From positions 6,138,001 through 6,202,000 of the forward strand of contig CAVNZM010000004.1 in the NCBI GenBank assembly GCA_963693365.1: DNA of 64,000 nt. The letters run 5' to 3'. This DNA is from Amoebidium appalachense (lineage: Eukaryota; Ichthyosporea). The position numbers and the translations under genes are program-made. The notes under the pieces were generated by a model that was not told where the DNA came from, searched no databases, and saw only the letters and a program-made list of their open reading frames with translations. Shown here one piece after another: positions 1-24,669 of the stretch; position 1 is the first letter of the stretch, and the number at the start of each line of letters is the position of its first letter.

Positions 1-254
1 ACACACACACACACGGGCACGCACAAACACACGATACACACACACACACACCGTGGCACACAAAACACGTGCGCGCATGCACACACGCCGTGTAATGGCC
101 ACACATGATACACAGACACACACACAAAAACCGTCGATCGAGTCAAAATGAAAGAAGGCCTGGTTGCGGGTCCCGCCATGATGCACGCCATGCATGCTCT
201 GCTACCGTCATGCATGCCCGCACATGTACATGTGAAACGTAGCTAGCGAAATTG

Positions 255-288
<34 letters not shown>

Positions 289-635
289 CGACAGTGAAAG
301 CAAACCTCCACTGGCAGGCTCCAGCTCATGCAATGCATGGGCATCAGCTGAGAGATACGTAGACTATATAATATAATAACTCAAGCTTGCAATTGGCTTG
401 TATACGTAGTGATTGCGAATGCCGAAGTCGTGTACATGTGTGCATGCATGCATAGTGCTATTAAGCTTCCGAATCGGCTGTTGCACCGTGTGTCTGCGAC
501 GGTGGATGGAACTATTATCCCAGGGCGCAAAAAACTCGTTAGATAATTACATATTGGTTGTATAAGAATCAGTGTATATGTGTGTTTGTGTTTGTGTGTG
601 TATGTGTGTACAGGCGCGTGGCCTATGTGTACGCA

Positions 636-675
<40 letters not shown>

Positions 676-1079
676 TGTGTGTGTGTATGCCTGTGTGTGT
701 GTACGTATGTGCGTGTTTGTACGTGTGTATGCGCACGTATGTACATACATATGACTGACGTGAGCGTGTGTGGTGCCACCAACCGTGACAGTCACTGTGT
801 ACGCCCATGAATCCGCGCGGCATGTGTGTGCTTGCAAGACAGTGTCATTATCAGTATGGCTGACAGTGGGCTTCATTTGCGCGCCCACGTGCGTGCAACA
901 TGCAACTAATATGAAAATGTTTGCACAAAGGTGACAATAGTGCTGTGTGTACATGCGTGTGTGCGTACGCGTACGCACTAGCACAATTTTGTGTGTGGAG
1001 GAAGTGTTGTGGAGGACCCTCTGGAAAAGAGTAGCTACTAGAAAACTTGAGAGTGAGGAGGGCCATGGGATGATGGGGG

Positions 1080-1114
<35 letters not shown>

Positions 1115-1263
1115 CCCCCCCTTTTGGTTCCCTAGATCCAAGAATCCCTATCATAACGAGTTTTCTTGGGTCATAACGACCGATTCGATCACAGACCGTT
1201 TAAGCACATAGTTTGCGGATTACTATTAAAGTTATGCAACTCCAGTTCATACGGGTGAGAAAA

Positions 1264-1320
<57 letters not shown>

Positions 1321-1598
1321 AAAAAAAAAAAAATCCCGCACACCCCCACACTCCCACACTTTCTCCAACACACACACACACGTTTTTCATTTCTTATTCT
1401 TCCATAATTTAGCACCCAAAACGTGGGGAAAAGGGCCACTCCAACAACTTGGAACCTACGTTGCCGGGACTTGTTAATACATAAGAAATCCTTCAACAAC
1501 ACAGCCACTTAAGCTTGATTAATATGTATGCACACCCGGTTGGCAACTAATTATGATATTTAATGCTCCACCAGCCAACAAAATCAAATGTATAGTGT
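1..1598. repeat. Microsatellite-rich stretch without a supported gene
   Basis: CA-rich sequence fills roughly 1-130, an (AT)n run lies at about 257-286, and a GT-rich stretch with interspersed GTAT/GCGT lies at about 570-760. A run of about 31 C sits near 1080-1111, and 44 C followed directly by 23 A lie at 1267-1333. All long open frames here translate into Cys-Val, His-Thr, Pro or Gly repeats and are artefacts of the repeats. No exon with credible splice sites was seen. The stretch lies downstream of the 3' end of the minus-strand gene that follows. Confidence 0.8.
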
Positions 1599-13180
<11,582 letters not shown>

Positions 13181-14903
13181 GGCTTGTGCACCGCTATTGG
13201 CGCTAGCGTAGCACGATCAAAAACACGTCATTTCTTGGATAAAGGCTTGTTTACAGGGCGTTCAAGTACACACGAAACACGGTTGCCTAAACCTGCTACT
13301 TCCGTTGATATAAGTCCAAAGTTACGCACTTGACTGCCTGTAGGTAATTACAAAAGCCGACTTTTGGGGTTCAGTGCTCATTGCTTATGTGAGCGGCTGT
13401 TGCTTTCTTATGTGTGTGTTCATGAAAGCTAGGGCACATTATATGGAAGCAAGGTAAAAGCAAAGTGAAAGAAGATGCAGGTTAGGAACACTAAAACTTG
13501 TGAAGGAGACTGAGCTGAGACAGCACTCCTGCACGTAACACGGTGAACTTGAAGCCTTCGAAGCCTTCGATTGTGAGCTAAAAATAGCCTTGGAATGCGC
13601 CGTTACGTAATCCAACTTCTCAGTGACGACCCGCCGGGATCCTTTTTGTCTTCGAAGGCTGCCTGAGCTCTCAGCAGAACTCTCTGAGACTGCCCGAGTA
13701 TATCCCTCTCCCTCCCACTCTCCCCCGCCCCTCCCCCCCACTCCTCTGAAAACACACACCCACGCATACCTAGTCTTCCCCTCCCGCCGTCCCCCCTCCG
13801 GTGGGGGGGTTAGATCTAGAGCGGCCAGAGCAGCGAAGACGTCACATGCAACCCCCTCTCCAATCCCACAATCATTCTAAAAGGGTAGTCATTTCGCTTC
13901 TTCGTCGTTCACACAGCTGTCCTGTCCTCCCTCCTCTCCCCGCACCCTCCTCCCCTCCTTCCTCTCTCTCGTGGCCTGCAAGAAAGGATAGGATTAGGAT
14001 TAGTTCATGACCCCTAAACACGCCCTGAAACTGTAACACCTGAAAGACCAGAAACCAACGCAGGGTTTCATCTGATAATTCTGCCTTTTGAGCTTTATGT
14101 GATTTTTGTTCTGTTATATATCAGACATACAGAGGACAGATTTGTAACCGCTAAAATCTGCCGAACCTTTCGGAACACTATGTAGCGGCCAACTCTACCT
14201 TCTTCCACCCCCATCTCCACCTACCTCCCCTCGCCGCCCCCGCCCCTCCCCTCCCCCTCCTCCCACACATGTCACCAAACTCTTTTTGCATGACTAGTCG
14301 GTCTAGTACTAACCAGGTGCCGCGCTGTTAGGGTGTGAGCATTCCTCGTTTTTGCCGCATCTGCATCTGATCCAGCATCGGCATGGACTTCGAATTCGCA
14401 GTTTGCATCGCGAAGGTAGCAGGAAACCTGAAGTCTGGGAATCAGCGTGAAGTTCAAAGACCCCCCCTCCCCCCCCCTCCCCCCCCCCCCTTCCCCCTCC
14501 CCTTTCTCAGCCTTGCACCACACCTACCTGAGACCTACCCATAGGTCACCTCATGATCACTGCTCGATCAGTCGAGCAGCCGCTGCGCGCCCTGGAGGTG
14601 ATTTGTTGTAAAAATAGACTTGGCGCCACGTTTGTGAGCCACTTGAAAAAATTCAATTATTCAAATTTTTGGAGCGCGTGCAAACAAATCTGATTTGCAG
14701 ACACACAGGCCGGAGAGACAGACAACTTTTCATAGTGAGTTGCAAGGTGAAAAAGAGAGGGGAATTGTGCTACTGTAAGGCCAGGTTGGAGATTTTTTTT
14801 TTTTGTCACGTCTAGTGCTAGGGTTTTGACATCCCAGCTACTCAGAGAAGTATACGTTGCAGCATATAACGTGTAACGGTTAACTGAAGGGGGAGGGGGC
14901 AAA
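13181..14903. promoter_or_regulatory. Divergent intergenic spacer between the Pro/Gln-rich gene and the AMPK-gamma-like gene
   Basis: The two start codons (minus strand 13180, plus strand 14904) point away from each other, so this 1.7-kb spacer should hold both promoters. It is of ordinary base complexity apart from short C-rich patches (13711-13740, 14215-14265, 14460-14500). A GAAGCCTTC duplication lies at 13552-13569. I see no convincing TATA box near either start, and the exact promoter positions cannot be given. Confidence 0.5.
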
Positions 14904-15411
14904 ATGCTGGACCTTCTTCAGGCCACGGTGGCGGACATACCGCTGAAACACAAGGGGCCGCTGCTTATTGTGGACAGCACAGACTCTATCAATGGCTGCT
15001 TGCAGGTCTGTACATGAGCAGTGTTTCGTTCTCACGATCTTGTGCTTCAGGCTGCCTGACATGTATTTCAGTTAAAAAAAAAAAACGGCTGTGAGCTTCT
15101 GCCCATGAGGTCTCAACTGCTTCTCACCTTCTTGTTTTCTATTCACGAGGCTCTCTCTGCAACTCTCCTTTTCGCTCCCTCCGCCTGCCCAACTCTTTCT
15201 TATATGTTTCTCTTCCTAAACTGCTAGCGGCTGCTTCGTGACATGCTGCTTTCACGGCCTTCTCGTGTTTGCTCTTCTCTCACCCCCCCCCTCCCCCCCC
15301 TCCCCTCCCTCTCCCCTTTACCCCCCTCTCTCTCGCGCGCGCTATCCCTCCCTCTCTCTCCCTCTATCCCTCCCCCTATCTCTTCTCTCTCTCTCTCTCT
15401 CTCTCTTTCTT

Positions 15412-15505
<94 letters not shown>

Positions 15506-18500
15506 CTCTATCTCTCCTCTCTCTCCCCCGCCGTTCTCTTTCCCCTCTCTACCTCCCCCCCCCCCCCCTTTTTTTAATCTCTTCGCCCACTCCCCCTCAT
15601 TCCCACAGTCTTTTTCTCTCTCCCCCTCCCGTCCCCCTCTTTTCGTCCCTCTCCCCCCTCTCTTCCTCGCTCCCTCTCTCATCTCCCCTTCCATCTCTCT
15701 CTCTTCCTCCCCCTACCTACTGACACAGGTCTTCTGCCCTTTCCCTGCCCCGCTCTCACAGCCCACCCCCTCGATTTCCAGTCTCCCCCCTCCCCCCTCC
15801 CCCCCTTTCCCCTCACATTTTCGGCGAGATCTGTCCGTTGCTCCTACCCGGAAGGCATTGCGGTACAGCAAGTTTATGCAACAGTCAAATAACACTTTCT
15901 CTCACATCCTGCGTTGATCATCGGCCTCCTTCTTCGGATTTACCCTTGAGAGTGGACTGTAGGCCAACTAGTGATGTACAGTTGTTTCCATGGTTGGACA
16001 CGTCCCCACGTATACCTCTTAGCACAAGAGCATTTAGAATCTGCACACATGTCCACCCATGTGCTTTTTTTTTGCATTCGTGTTCGGTAACAAGCCTGTC
16101 GGGGCCAAGCTGGGGTGGGAGGGTTCTTTCTCACAGACACACACATACACTCTCTCCCTCCCTCCCTCCCTTCCTCCCTCTCTCTCTCTCTCTCTTCCCC
16201 CCTCTCCTCCTCCCCCCCCCTCTCTCTCTCGCTCTTTCTCCCCCCCCCCCCCCCCCCATTTTCTCTCTTTCCCTCCCCCCTCCCCCCAACCTTTCAACCT
16301 CTCTCTCTCTCTCCTCCCCTCTTCCCCCTTCCCCGCCCCCCTACCCTTTTTTATTCTCTTCCTCTCTACCTCCGTCTTCTTTCTTGCTTTTTCCCTCTGC
16401 ATTTTCTCTCTCCCCCTCTCACTCTCCCCTTATCTCCCTTCCTCTCCTTCACTCTCCCCATCCTGCCCCTGGCCTCCCACAACCCCCCCCCCTCCCCTCC
16501 GTCCCTCCCTCCCTCCTTCCCTCGCTCACCCCTCCCTCCCCGTTCTCTCTCCCCCTTCCCCCCCTCCTCTTGCGCTTTCTCTCCCTCTTTCCCTCGCTGT
16601 CCCTTCCCTCGCTCTCGTCTCGCTACTCTACCCCATTTTTTTGCACACTAATCCTTATGTTCAAACACATGGTGGCACTTGCATAGGCATGTGCACAACT
16701 CAGGCAGACACCTGCACATGCATCAATACATCCCAAAACCAAATACACACGCATGCATGCCTGGACACACACAGACTTCGCACGCACACGCACACACAAC
16801 ACACTCACACTCACACACAACTCGAAACACATGGATATATGCACACGCATACACCATCACTCACCTACCCTACACACACGTAGGATACCCACATTTTCTT
16901 CCCCTCCTTTTTCTCCGCTCGTAATTTTTCTTCCCACTGCAGCACTTGTGTCTTTCCCCTCCATCCCCTTTTTCAAACCAACTCCTCTCATATCCACCTG
17001 CACATAAGACCCTCTTGCCCACACACTTCCACTCATGATTTATACTTTCATTTTGAACCATTCAACACATGACCTATCTATAACACACACTCTCTCCCTC
17101 CACCTGTTTTTTTTACTCACGTTTTTTCCCATGCAGACATTTGTTGCACGTGGGCTGCTGTCAGCGCCAGTATGGGATGAGGCCACCAAATCATTCCTGG
17201 GCAGTATGGTGAGTTTTCCATGTGCTTGAATGAACAGTGGTGGAGTTATGACATATTGCTCCCCCCCTCCCCCCTCCCCCCTTCTTCCTCGGGGAAGAAA
17301 TCATGGCACCCCCTCCCTCGGGGGAACGAAAATCATCTGCTCCCCCCCCCCCCCCCCCCCCTCCTCGCCTTCCCCCCCCCCCCCCCCCCCCCCAGCGCAC
17401 GGCTGATGTTGCATACTTGAATGTTTGCCTTTGCATGTGTCCTGCACCATGCTTCTCATCGTGTATGCGTACTTCGTACTGTGTTCCGCATTCAAACCCC
17501 CCCCAACACACACACACACACCACTCCTACCCCCCGGTGCATGGCTTAGGCCTCCCCCAGCGATTGGCTCTGCTTGCAATGCATACCGTTTGTGTGTGCT
17601 CCTCAAATCTGCACTGTGTAAACCCGTCGTGAATGTATCCTTCCTAATCTGTAACACATACTAATCTCTCCCCCCCATCCCCCTTCTCCCCCCCCTTCCC
17701 CTTGCATAAGCAACCCTGCTCGTCTTTGATCAAGACGGGTTGACCCGCCCAAGCTCAGTTGATGCTGCTGTCTGAGTTGGAGTGTCGTATATACGCGGGC
17801 TAAGGGGTCGAAACTCAGACGCAATTGATGACTTGGGTCCTCCCTGAGGATGGGCTCTGCTTATGACGCATACTGTGCACATGGCTGATGTTGCATACTT
17901 GAATGTTTGCCTTTGCATGTGTCCTGCACCATGCTTCTCGTCGTGTATGCGTACTTTGTACCGTGTTCCGCATTCAAAACCCCCCCTTCCCCCTGCGGAG
18001 GCTCCCTTTTGAGAATGGACTCTGTTTACGCTGCATACTGCGAGTGAATGTTTGCCTTTGCATGTCTTCCGTCGTTCTCATCGTATAGCTATACTTCTTA
18101 CTGTGTTCCGCATTTCAATCCCTCCCCCCCCCCCCCCCCCCCCCCCATCCCCACCCCCACCCCACCCCCCCACCCCCCTCCCCGAGGATGGGCTCTGCTT
18201 ATGACGCATACTGTGCGCATGGCTGATGTTGCATACTTGAATGTTTGCCTTTGCATGTGTCCTTCGTGTATGCGTACTTCGTACCGTGTTCCGCATTCAA
18301 ACCCCACCAGTCTTCTTTCAGAGGTGTCCTTTCAGGACAGACCACTGTGTGGAGACCGCTTTACTTCCTGCAACCGGGCATGGTTGCTCTGTGTCGTGCA
18401 TCTGTAAGCACATACGCATTTTCCGCTGCACTGCATTAGTTTGCACACACACATTCACCGTTTTGCTCACCTTGCTTGCATAAGCAACCCTGCTCGTCTT

Positions 18501-20111
18501 TGATCAAGACGGGTTGACCCTCCCAAGTTCAGTTGATGCTGCTGTCTGAGTTGGAGAGTGGTATATACGCGGGCTGAGGGGTCGAAACTCAGACGCAATT
18601 GATGACTTGGGCCCTCCCTGAGGATGGGCTCTGCTTATGACGCATACTGTGCGCATGGCTGATGTTGCATACTTGAATGTTTGCCTTTGCATGTGTCCTT
18701 CGTGTATGCGTACTTCGTACCGTGTTCCGCATTCAAACCCCCGGGGAGATGGGCTCTGCCTATTATGCATCCTCTTGTGTGTGGTTTGCAGCTCTGCATT
18801 ATGCGGTCCGTTGTAACGTATGATTATGTACTTCGTACACTATAACACCTATTAACCCCCCCCCCCCCCCCCCCCCCCCCTCCCCCCCTCCCCCCCCCCC
18901 CCCCCCCCCCACGCTCTCTCTACCCTAGGATCTTATGGACATAGTGCGTGTGATTGTGGAGACGTTTGGGCTTGAAGAGGTTAAGAGGCACGACGTGCAG
19001 AAACTCATGCAGAAGCAGAAATTGTTCACTGAGACCCCCATCAAGGAGGTCTATGGTGCGTAAAAAACCCCCCCTGGATGATAATTTGGATAGGAACACA
19101 CGTGCACATGTAAATGACACATCGATTATGACACATCTATACACAACATGCACATGCGCTCACTTGGACACGGGTGGGCACACACGTAGGCACAGGCATA
19201 CACAGAGGCATTTGCACACTTATGGGCCCAAACTATCATGCACATGTGCTATTTATTAGTCACATGGAGACACACACAAGCGGCCAAGCAAACACGTGAC
19301 GGTGCACAACACCATGAACCCTAGCCCAAGTGACACGCACAAACACACTCGAGCGCAATCACATACACATGCACGACACATACAACCCTCCCCCCCCCCC
19401 CCCCCCCCCCACTCTTTATGTATGGTTTGCATTCTGCATCGTGTTAATCCGTTGTTCTCGTGTACTTCATACTTAATGACGTATTAAAACCCCCCTTTCC
19501 CCCACCCCCGGTGCCCGTCTGGCCAGGTAGCCATGGCTTAAAGACTTCTCTGACGATATTCTGTGTCGTGGTATTTTGACGATGGGCTCTGTCAGTATAT
19601 ATCGTGCCTGTTGATTTCTAACGGGCATCCTTGTTTTGTGATTGTCTTACGTCTTAGCCTCCAATTTCCCACCCTTTTATATAAATATCCCCCTCCCCCC
19701 CCCCCCCCCTCCCTCCCCCCGCGCCCACCCACCTCCCTCTGCCTCTGTGCTTGTGCCTAAACCTGAGGGTATGGGTGAGCAGATTTTAAGGTGCGCAACC
19801 CGTTTGTGCCGGTGACGAGAGACACCAGTCTAGCGGAGGTGTTAAAGATCATGACCCAGAGCGACACGTACATCCGCAGAGTGGCCGTTATGGACACCAC
19901 AAAGGTGATTAGTCTCCTTTTTTTTTTTTTCACCGTGTGTTGACAATGTCTAGATATGAATGGATCTTTCTCCTTCAGGCTGTGCTGTTTTTGAGGATTC
20001 CCCCCCTGCAAATTCAAGGCTGCATTGTTTTTGGATAGATTCCCCCTTCAGGCTGTGCCGTTTTTAATGGAACCACCCCCCCCCGAGTCCGGGGGAGAGG
20101 GGGGGGGGGGG

Positions 20112-20145
<34 letters not shown>

Positions 20146-20764
20146 AAGAAAGGTATGAAAGGAAGAAAGGAAGAAATGGGAAGGGGGAAGTGACTCTTGC
20201 CGGCTGGAGGTGGCTGTCGTATTTCTTGTTCGGCGGGTTTTGTAAGGGGGGAGGGGGGGGAGGGGGGAGGGGGGGGGGGGGGGGGGGGGGGGGCAGGTTG
20301 GCGATCTCTGAAGTGAGTAATGAATTACAGCTAGGATGTGTGCTAAGGTTCAGAAGGCATACATGTTCGATTTCGTTGCCGTTGGGAGAGAATGGGGGAA
20401 GCGAGGGGGTGGGGGGGGGGGTGGGGTGTAGCCCGCGTGCCTGCCTGCATGGCTTGTCGCGTGTGAAGGGTGGGAGTGGGCAAGTGGGTTTGGGGGGGGG
20501 GGGGGGGGGGGGGGGGATGTGGGGATGTGGGGGGGAGGGGGGTGGATGTGGGGATGTGTGTGTGTGGGGGGGGGGGGGTTCAGTATGGACATGTGAATAG
20601 CTGTGTCTGTGCTGACTTACTGTTTCATTTCATCAGGAGGGCAAGGAGCAGATAGTGTCCATCGTGTCCCAGGCAGGCCTGATTAACTACATCAGCAAGC
20701 ACCACTCATTCGTAGGTGGCCCACGAACTCCTATTACTACCAAACACACGCATACACACACACA

Positions 20765-20819
<55 letters not shown>

Positions 20820-21171
20820 TCACGCGCGTGCGCGCACGCGCGCGCACACACACACACACACACGGACGCGCGCACACACACACATCCTTTCTCCCCACCC
20901 TAACCCTCACTCCCTCCTCCCCCTGCCCCTCCTCCCTCCGACATACGGGCAAACTAGTCTCCATGGTTTTGCTGCTCTCGTGACTGTATACATGTGTCTG
21001 TGCACAAGAATACACACGGTTACGCACACATCTATCCACACACGCCTTCCATAATGTTGCCTCCCCTCCCATGACGAACACAGATCACACAAACAGTTTC
21101 TCTCACCCCGTGCTCCTTGCAATCCACCCCGTGTGCGCCTGCACGCCCGTGCACCTGTGTGTGTGTGTGTG

Positions 21172-21255
<84 letters not shown>

Positions 21256-21943
21256 TACACATACATAAACACACAAAGACACAACCAACCGAACACCTTT
21301 GTCCCCCCTTCCCCCCGTTCCCGGCTAGATCCTATCCCCACCATTATCCACCTCCACCTCCTGATATAAGTACCTTACTGTGTTTGTATTGAATTTTCAT
21401 GGGGCCTGAGACCTGGGAATAACAATGATATGCTTGCTCACGCTGCTGCCGATGATTATTATCATTTATACTAAGTTTCGTTATTGCCCCTCCTCCCCCC
21501 CCCCCCCCCCCCTCTCTTCCCTCTCTCTCATTGTTCTGTCTCCCCCCCCCCCCCCCCCCCCCCTCCTTCGCCCCCCTTCCCCGTGCCCCTTCTTCTACTG
21601 CCATTCATTGCCCTCACTCACGCCCTCCATGCCCCCCTCCCCCCTTCCCCCCTTTTTCTTTTTTTTTATTTTTATTTTCATTTTTTATTTTTTTATTTTT
21701 TTTATTTTTTAGATCCCCAGCCACCAGAAGATTAAGACGGTGGAGGACTTCTACAAACCACAGAAGAGGGTGGTGGCCATCTCGGGGGGGCAGGTGGTCA
21801 TGGAGGCATTCCAGCTCATGAAGACGGAGGTAGGTGTGTGTGTGTGTGTATGGGTGGATGGGTGGGTGGGGGGGGGGGGAGGGGAGGGGGGCAGCTCATG
21901 AAGACGGGGGTGTGTGCGTGTGCGTGTATGTGTGCGTTTGTGT

Positions 21944-22032
<89 letters not shown>

Positions 22033-22286
22033 GTTGTGTGTGCGTGTGCGTGTGCGTGTGCGTGTGCGTGTGCGTGTGCGTGTGTGCGTGCGTGTGTGTT
22101 TGCGAGCGCGCGCACTTGTGGTAAATACCAAGGGAGGCTGACAGGTTGTGAGTGGTAAAAGGAGGGGGGAGGTTGGTTGAGCGAGCATTGTGTTGGTGGG
22201 GTGTTCGTTGAGTTTGGGTGGGTGAGTGGTGTGGTTGGGTTCATGGCTGGCAGGTTTGGAAAGGGCAGGTTTATGGGTGGACTAGT

Positions 22287-22354
<68 letters not shown>

Positions 22355-23120
22355 TCCTTCTTTTTTCGCTCTGACCCCCATCTCCCCCAGAATGTCAGCG
22401 GCATTGCCGTTGTTGACGATGAGGGTCATCTGATTGGCTCTTTGAGCATCCGCGATCTCAAGGTGAGCTTCGGGCCTATCTTTGACTTTGAGTTTTCATA
22501 TGATCTTGTGCACATGCACGGAACGGCACGTACATGCGCACACAGGCACACACACATGCACATAAACACGTGCGCGCACACAGCACATTCACTCACTCAC
22601 ACACTCACACTCACACTCACATTGACACACACACAGTGGCATGTGCGCACGCGCGCACACACACACAGACACAGACAGACACACACATGCACACAGACGC
22701 GGGCGGGCGGGCGGGCGCACACACACATGCACATGTCTCAAACACGGATAGACGGTCTCTCTCTCACTCTCACTGTGTCCGTCCCTCCGCCCCTCCCCCT
22801 CCTCTCCCTCCCTCCCTCTCTCAGTCCGCCTCCCCTCTCCCCCCTCCCCTCCCCCTCCCCTCCCCCTCCTTCCCTCGTTCCCTCCCTCCTTCTATCCCAC
22901 CCACCCTCCTTCCGTCCTGCCATCGCTCCTGCCATCGCTCCCTCCCTACCCTACCCCCCCCCCCCCTTTTTTTTTTATTTTTTTGTTTTTTTTTTTGTTT
23001 TTTTTGTTCCTAACACGTCTCACAGGGCCTAGTGGTCAACAACGGCATTGATCTAGCGCGGCTGCTGATGCCTGCACGCACTTTTGTCAACATCATCTCC
23101 CAGATGAGCATGGAGGTACG

Positions 23121-23165
<45 letters not shown>

Positions 23166-24637
23166 CCATTGAACCCCCCCCCCCCCCCCCCCCCCCTCTT
23201 CCCCTTCCCCCCTCCTCTTCAATCTCCAACCCCCCTCCCGTCCTACGTGGATCCCTCCATAGGATGGGCCTCGAGTATGGTGCATCCTGTGTGTGTGTGT
23301 GCTTTGCCAAATCTGCAATGTTTTGGTCCTTCATGAGTGTGCTCTTCTTATCCTGTAGACGTTTTCATTTCTACCCCCCCCCCCCCCTCCCCCCCCCCCC
23401 CCCCCCCCCCCCCCGCCCACACACACACACACACATCACCCCCACACCACCCCATTCTTCTCTTTTTGTTCTTGCTAATTCTAAGGCTTCTTAATCGAGA
23501 TCAATGGAAGCAAACAGGTTCCACGCGACCCACCGCCTCAACTATCCATCAATCAGCCCCTCAACCCCTTTTGCTTGCTTCGGGTCATTTCGCCACAAAT
23601 CTTGTGATGAGTCGTTGGTGGTGTTTTTTATTACTATTTTTTAGAGTCGGCACAGAATGAATTAAGACTGCAACTCCACTCTTCATCCATACATCTCAAA
23701 CGTCTTGTTAGTATCTTCATGTGATGAACCCCCCTCCCCCCCCCCCCCCCCTCCCCCCCCCCCCCCCCCCCCTCAACCACCACCACCACCAACACGCCTA
23801 CCCCCACCCCACCCCCGCCGCCCCCCCCTCCCCCCCCCCCCCCCCCCCCCCCCCACCCTGCGCGGCGCTCTAGATATGGTGCATTACTCTTTGCATGTGC
23901 TCTTTTATGCAATGCCTGCAGTGTTGTCCTCGTGAATGTGTACGTGGTCTTCTGTAAAACATGACCCCCCTCCACCCCCTCCCGGCCCTCCCTGAGGATG
24001 GGCTCTGCTGATGACGCATACTGTGCGCATGGCTCATGTTGCATACTTGAATGTTTGCCTTTGCATGTGTCCTGCACCATGCTTCTCATCGTGTATGTAT
24101 ACTTAGTACCGTGTTCCGCATTCAAACCCCCCCCCCCCCCCCCTCCCTCCCTCTGGAGGGGTGGCGCTAATCCCCGTGCTCACGCATTTTCTGAGCAGGA
24201 GAAGCACCCAGCTGTGAGTGTGCTTGTGACGGACACCTTGACCAGTGTGGTCGATAAGATTGCCGCTGCCGGCGTCCACAGGTACTCCCCCCCCCCCCCC
24301 CCCCCCCCCCCTGTGGTGCGTGCTTTTCCCCCTCCTCCCACCTTTCCTCCCCTGCACTTACCCGCGCGCATCCGCGCTATATCACACACGCGCGCACGCA
24401 CATGCATGCACACACAGGCACGCACATAAGCACACATTGGGCTCCGAACATACACATGCGCTCACGCATGTTCAGGCACACACATGCATGTGGATGTGCG
24501 CATGCGCCTCACATGCAGACATACACCCACACGTGCATGCACGTGCGCATGCTCATATGCATACACTCTTGCCTCCCCTGCCTCCCCCGTCTTGAGTTCT
24601 ATGAGCAATTAGTGTCCACCTCTTACAATGTCAGCCA

Positions 24638-24669
<32 letters not shown>

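Noticed and set aside
14272-14523. Minus-strand open frame with Cys and Asp/Ala segments in the divergent spacer
   Set aside because: It lacks recognisable motifs and splice partners in phase, and it lies in the probable promoter of the plus-strand AMPK-gamma-like gene.
14880-15062. Minus-strand 60-residue open frame
   Set aside because: It is the antisense shadow of exon 1 of the AMPK-gamma-like gene, which is supported by its CBS reading and phase.
17394-18915. CRISPR-like array in intron 2 of the AMPK-gamma-like gene
   Set aside because: The repeated units are 100-270 bases, unevenly spaced and variable in length, with no unique spacers of constant size; the context is a eukaryotic intron.
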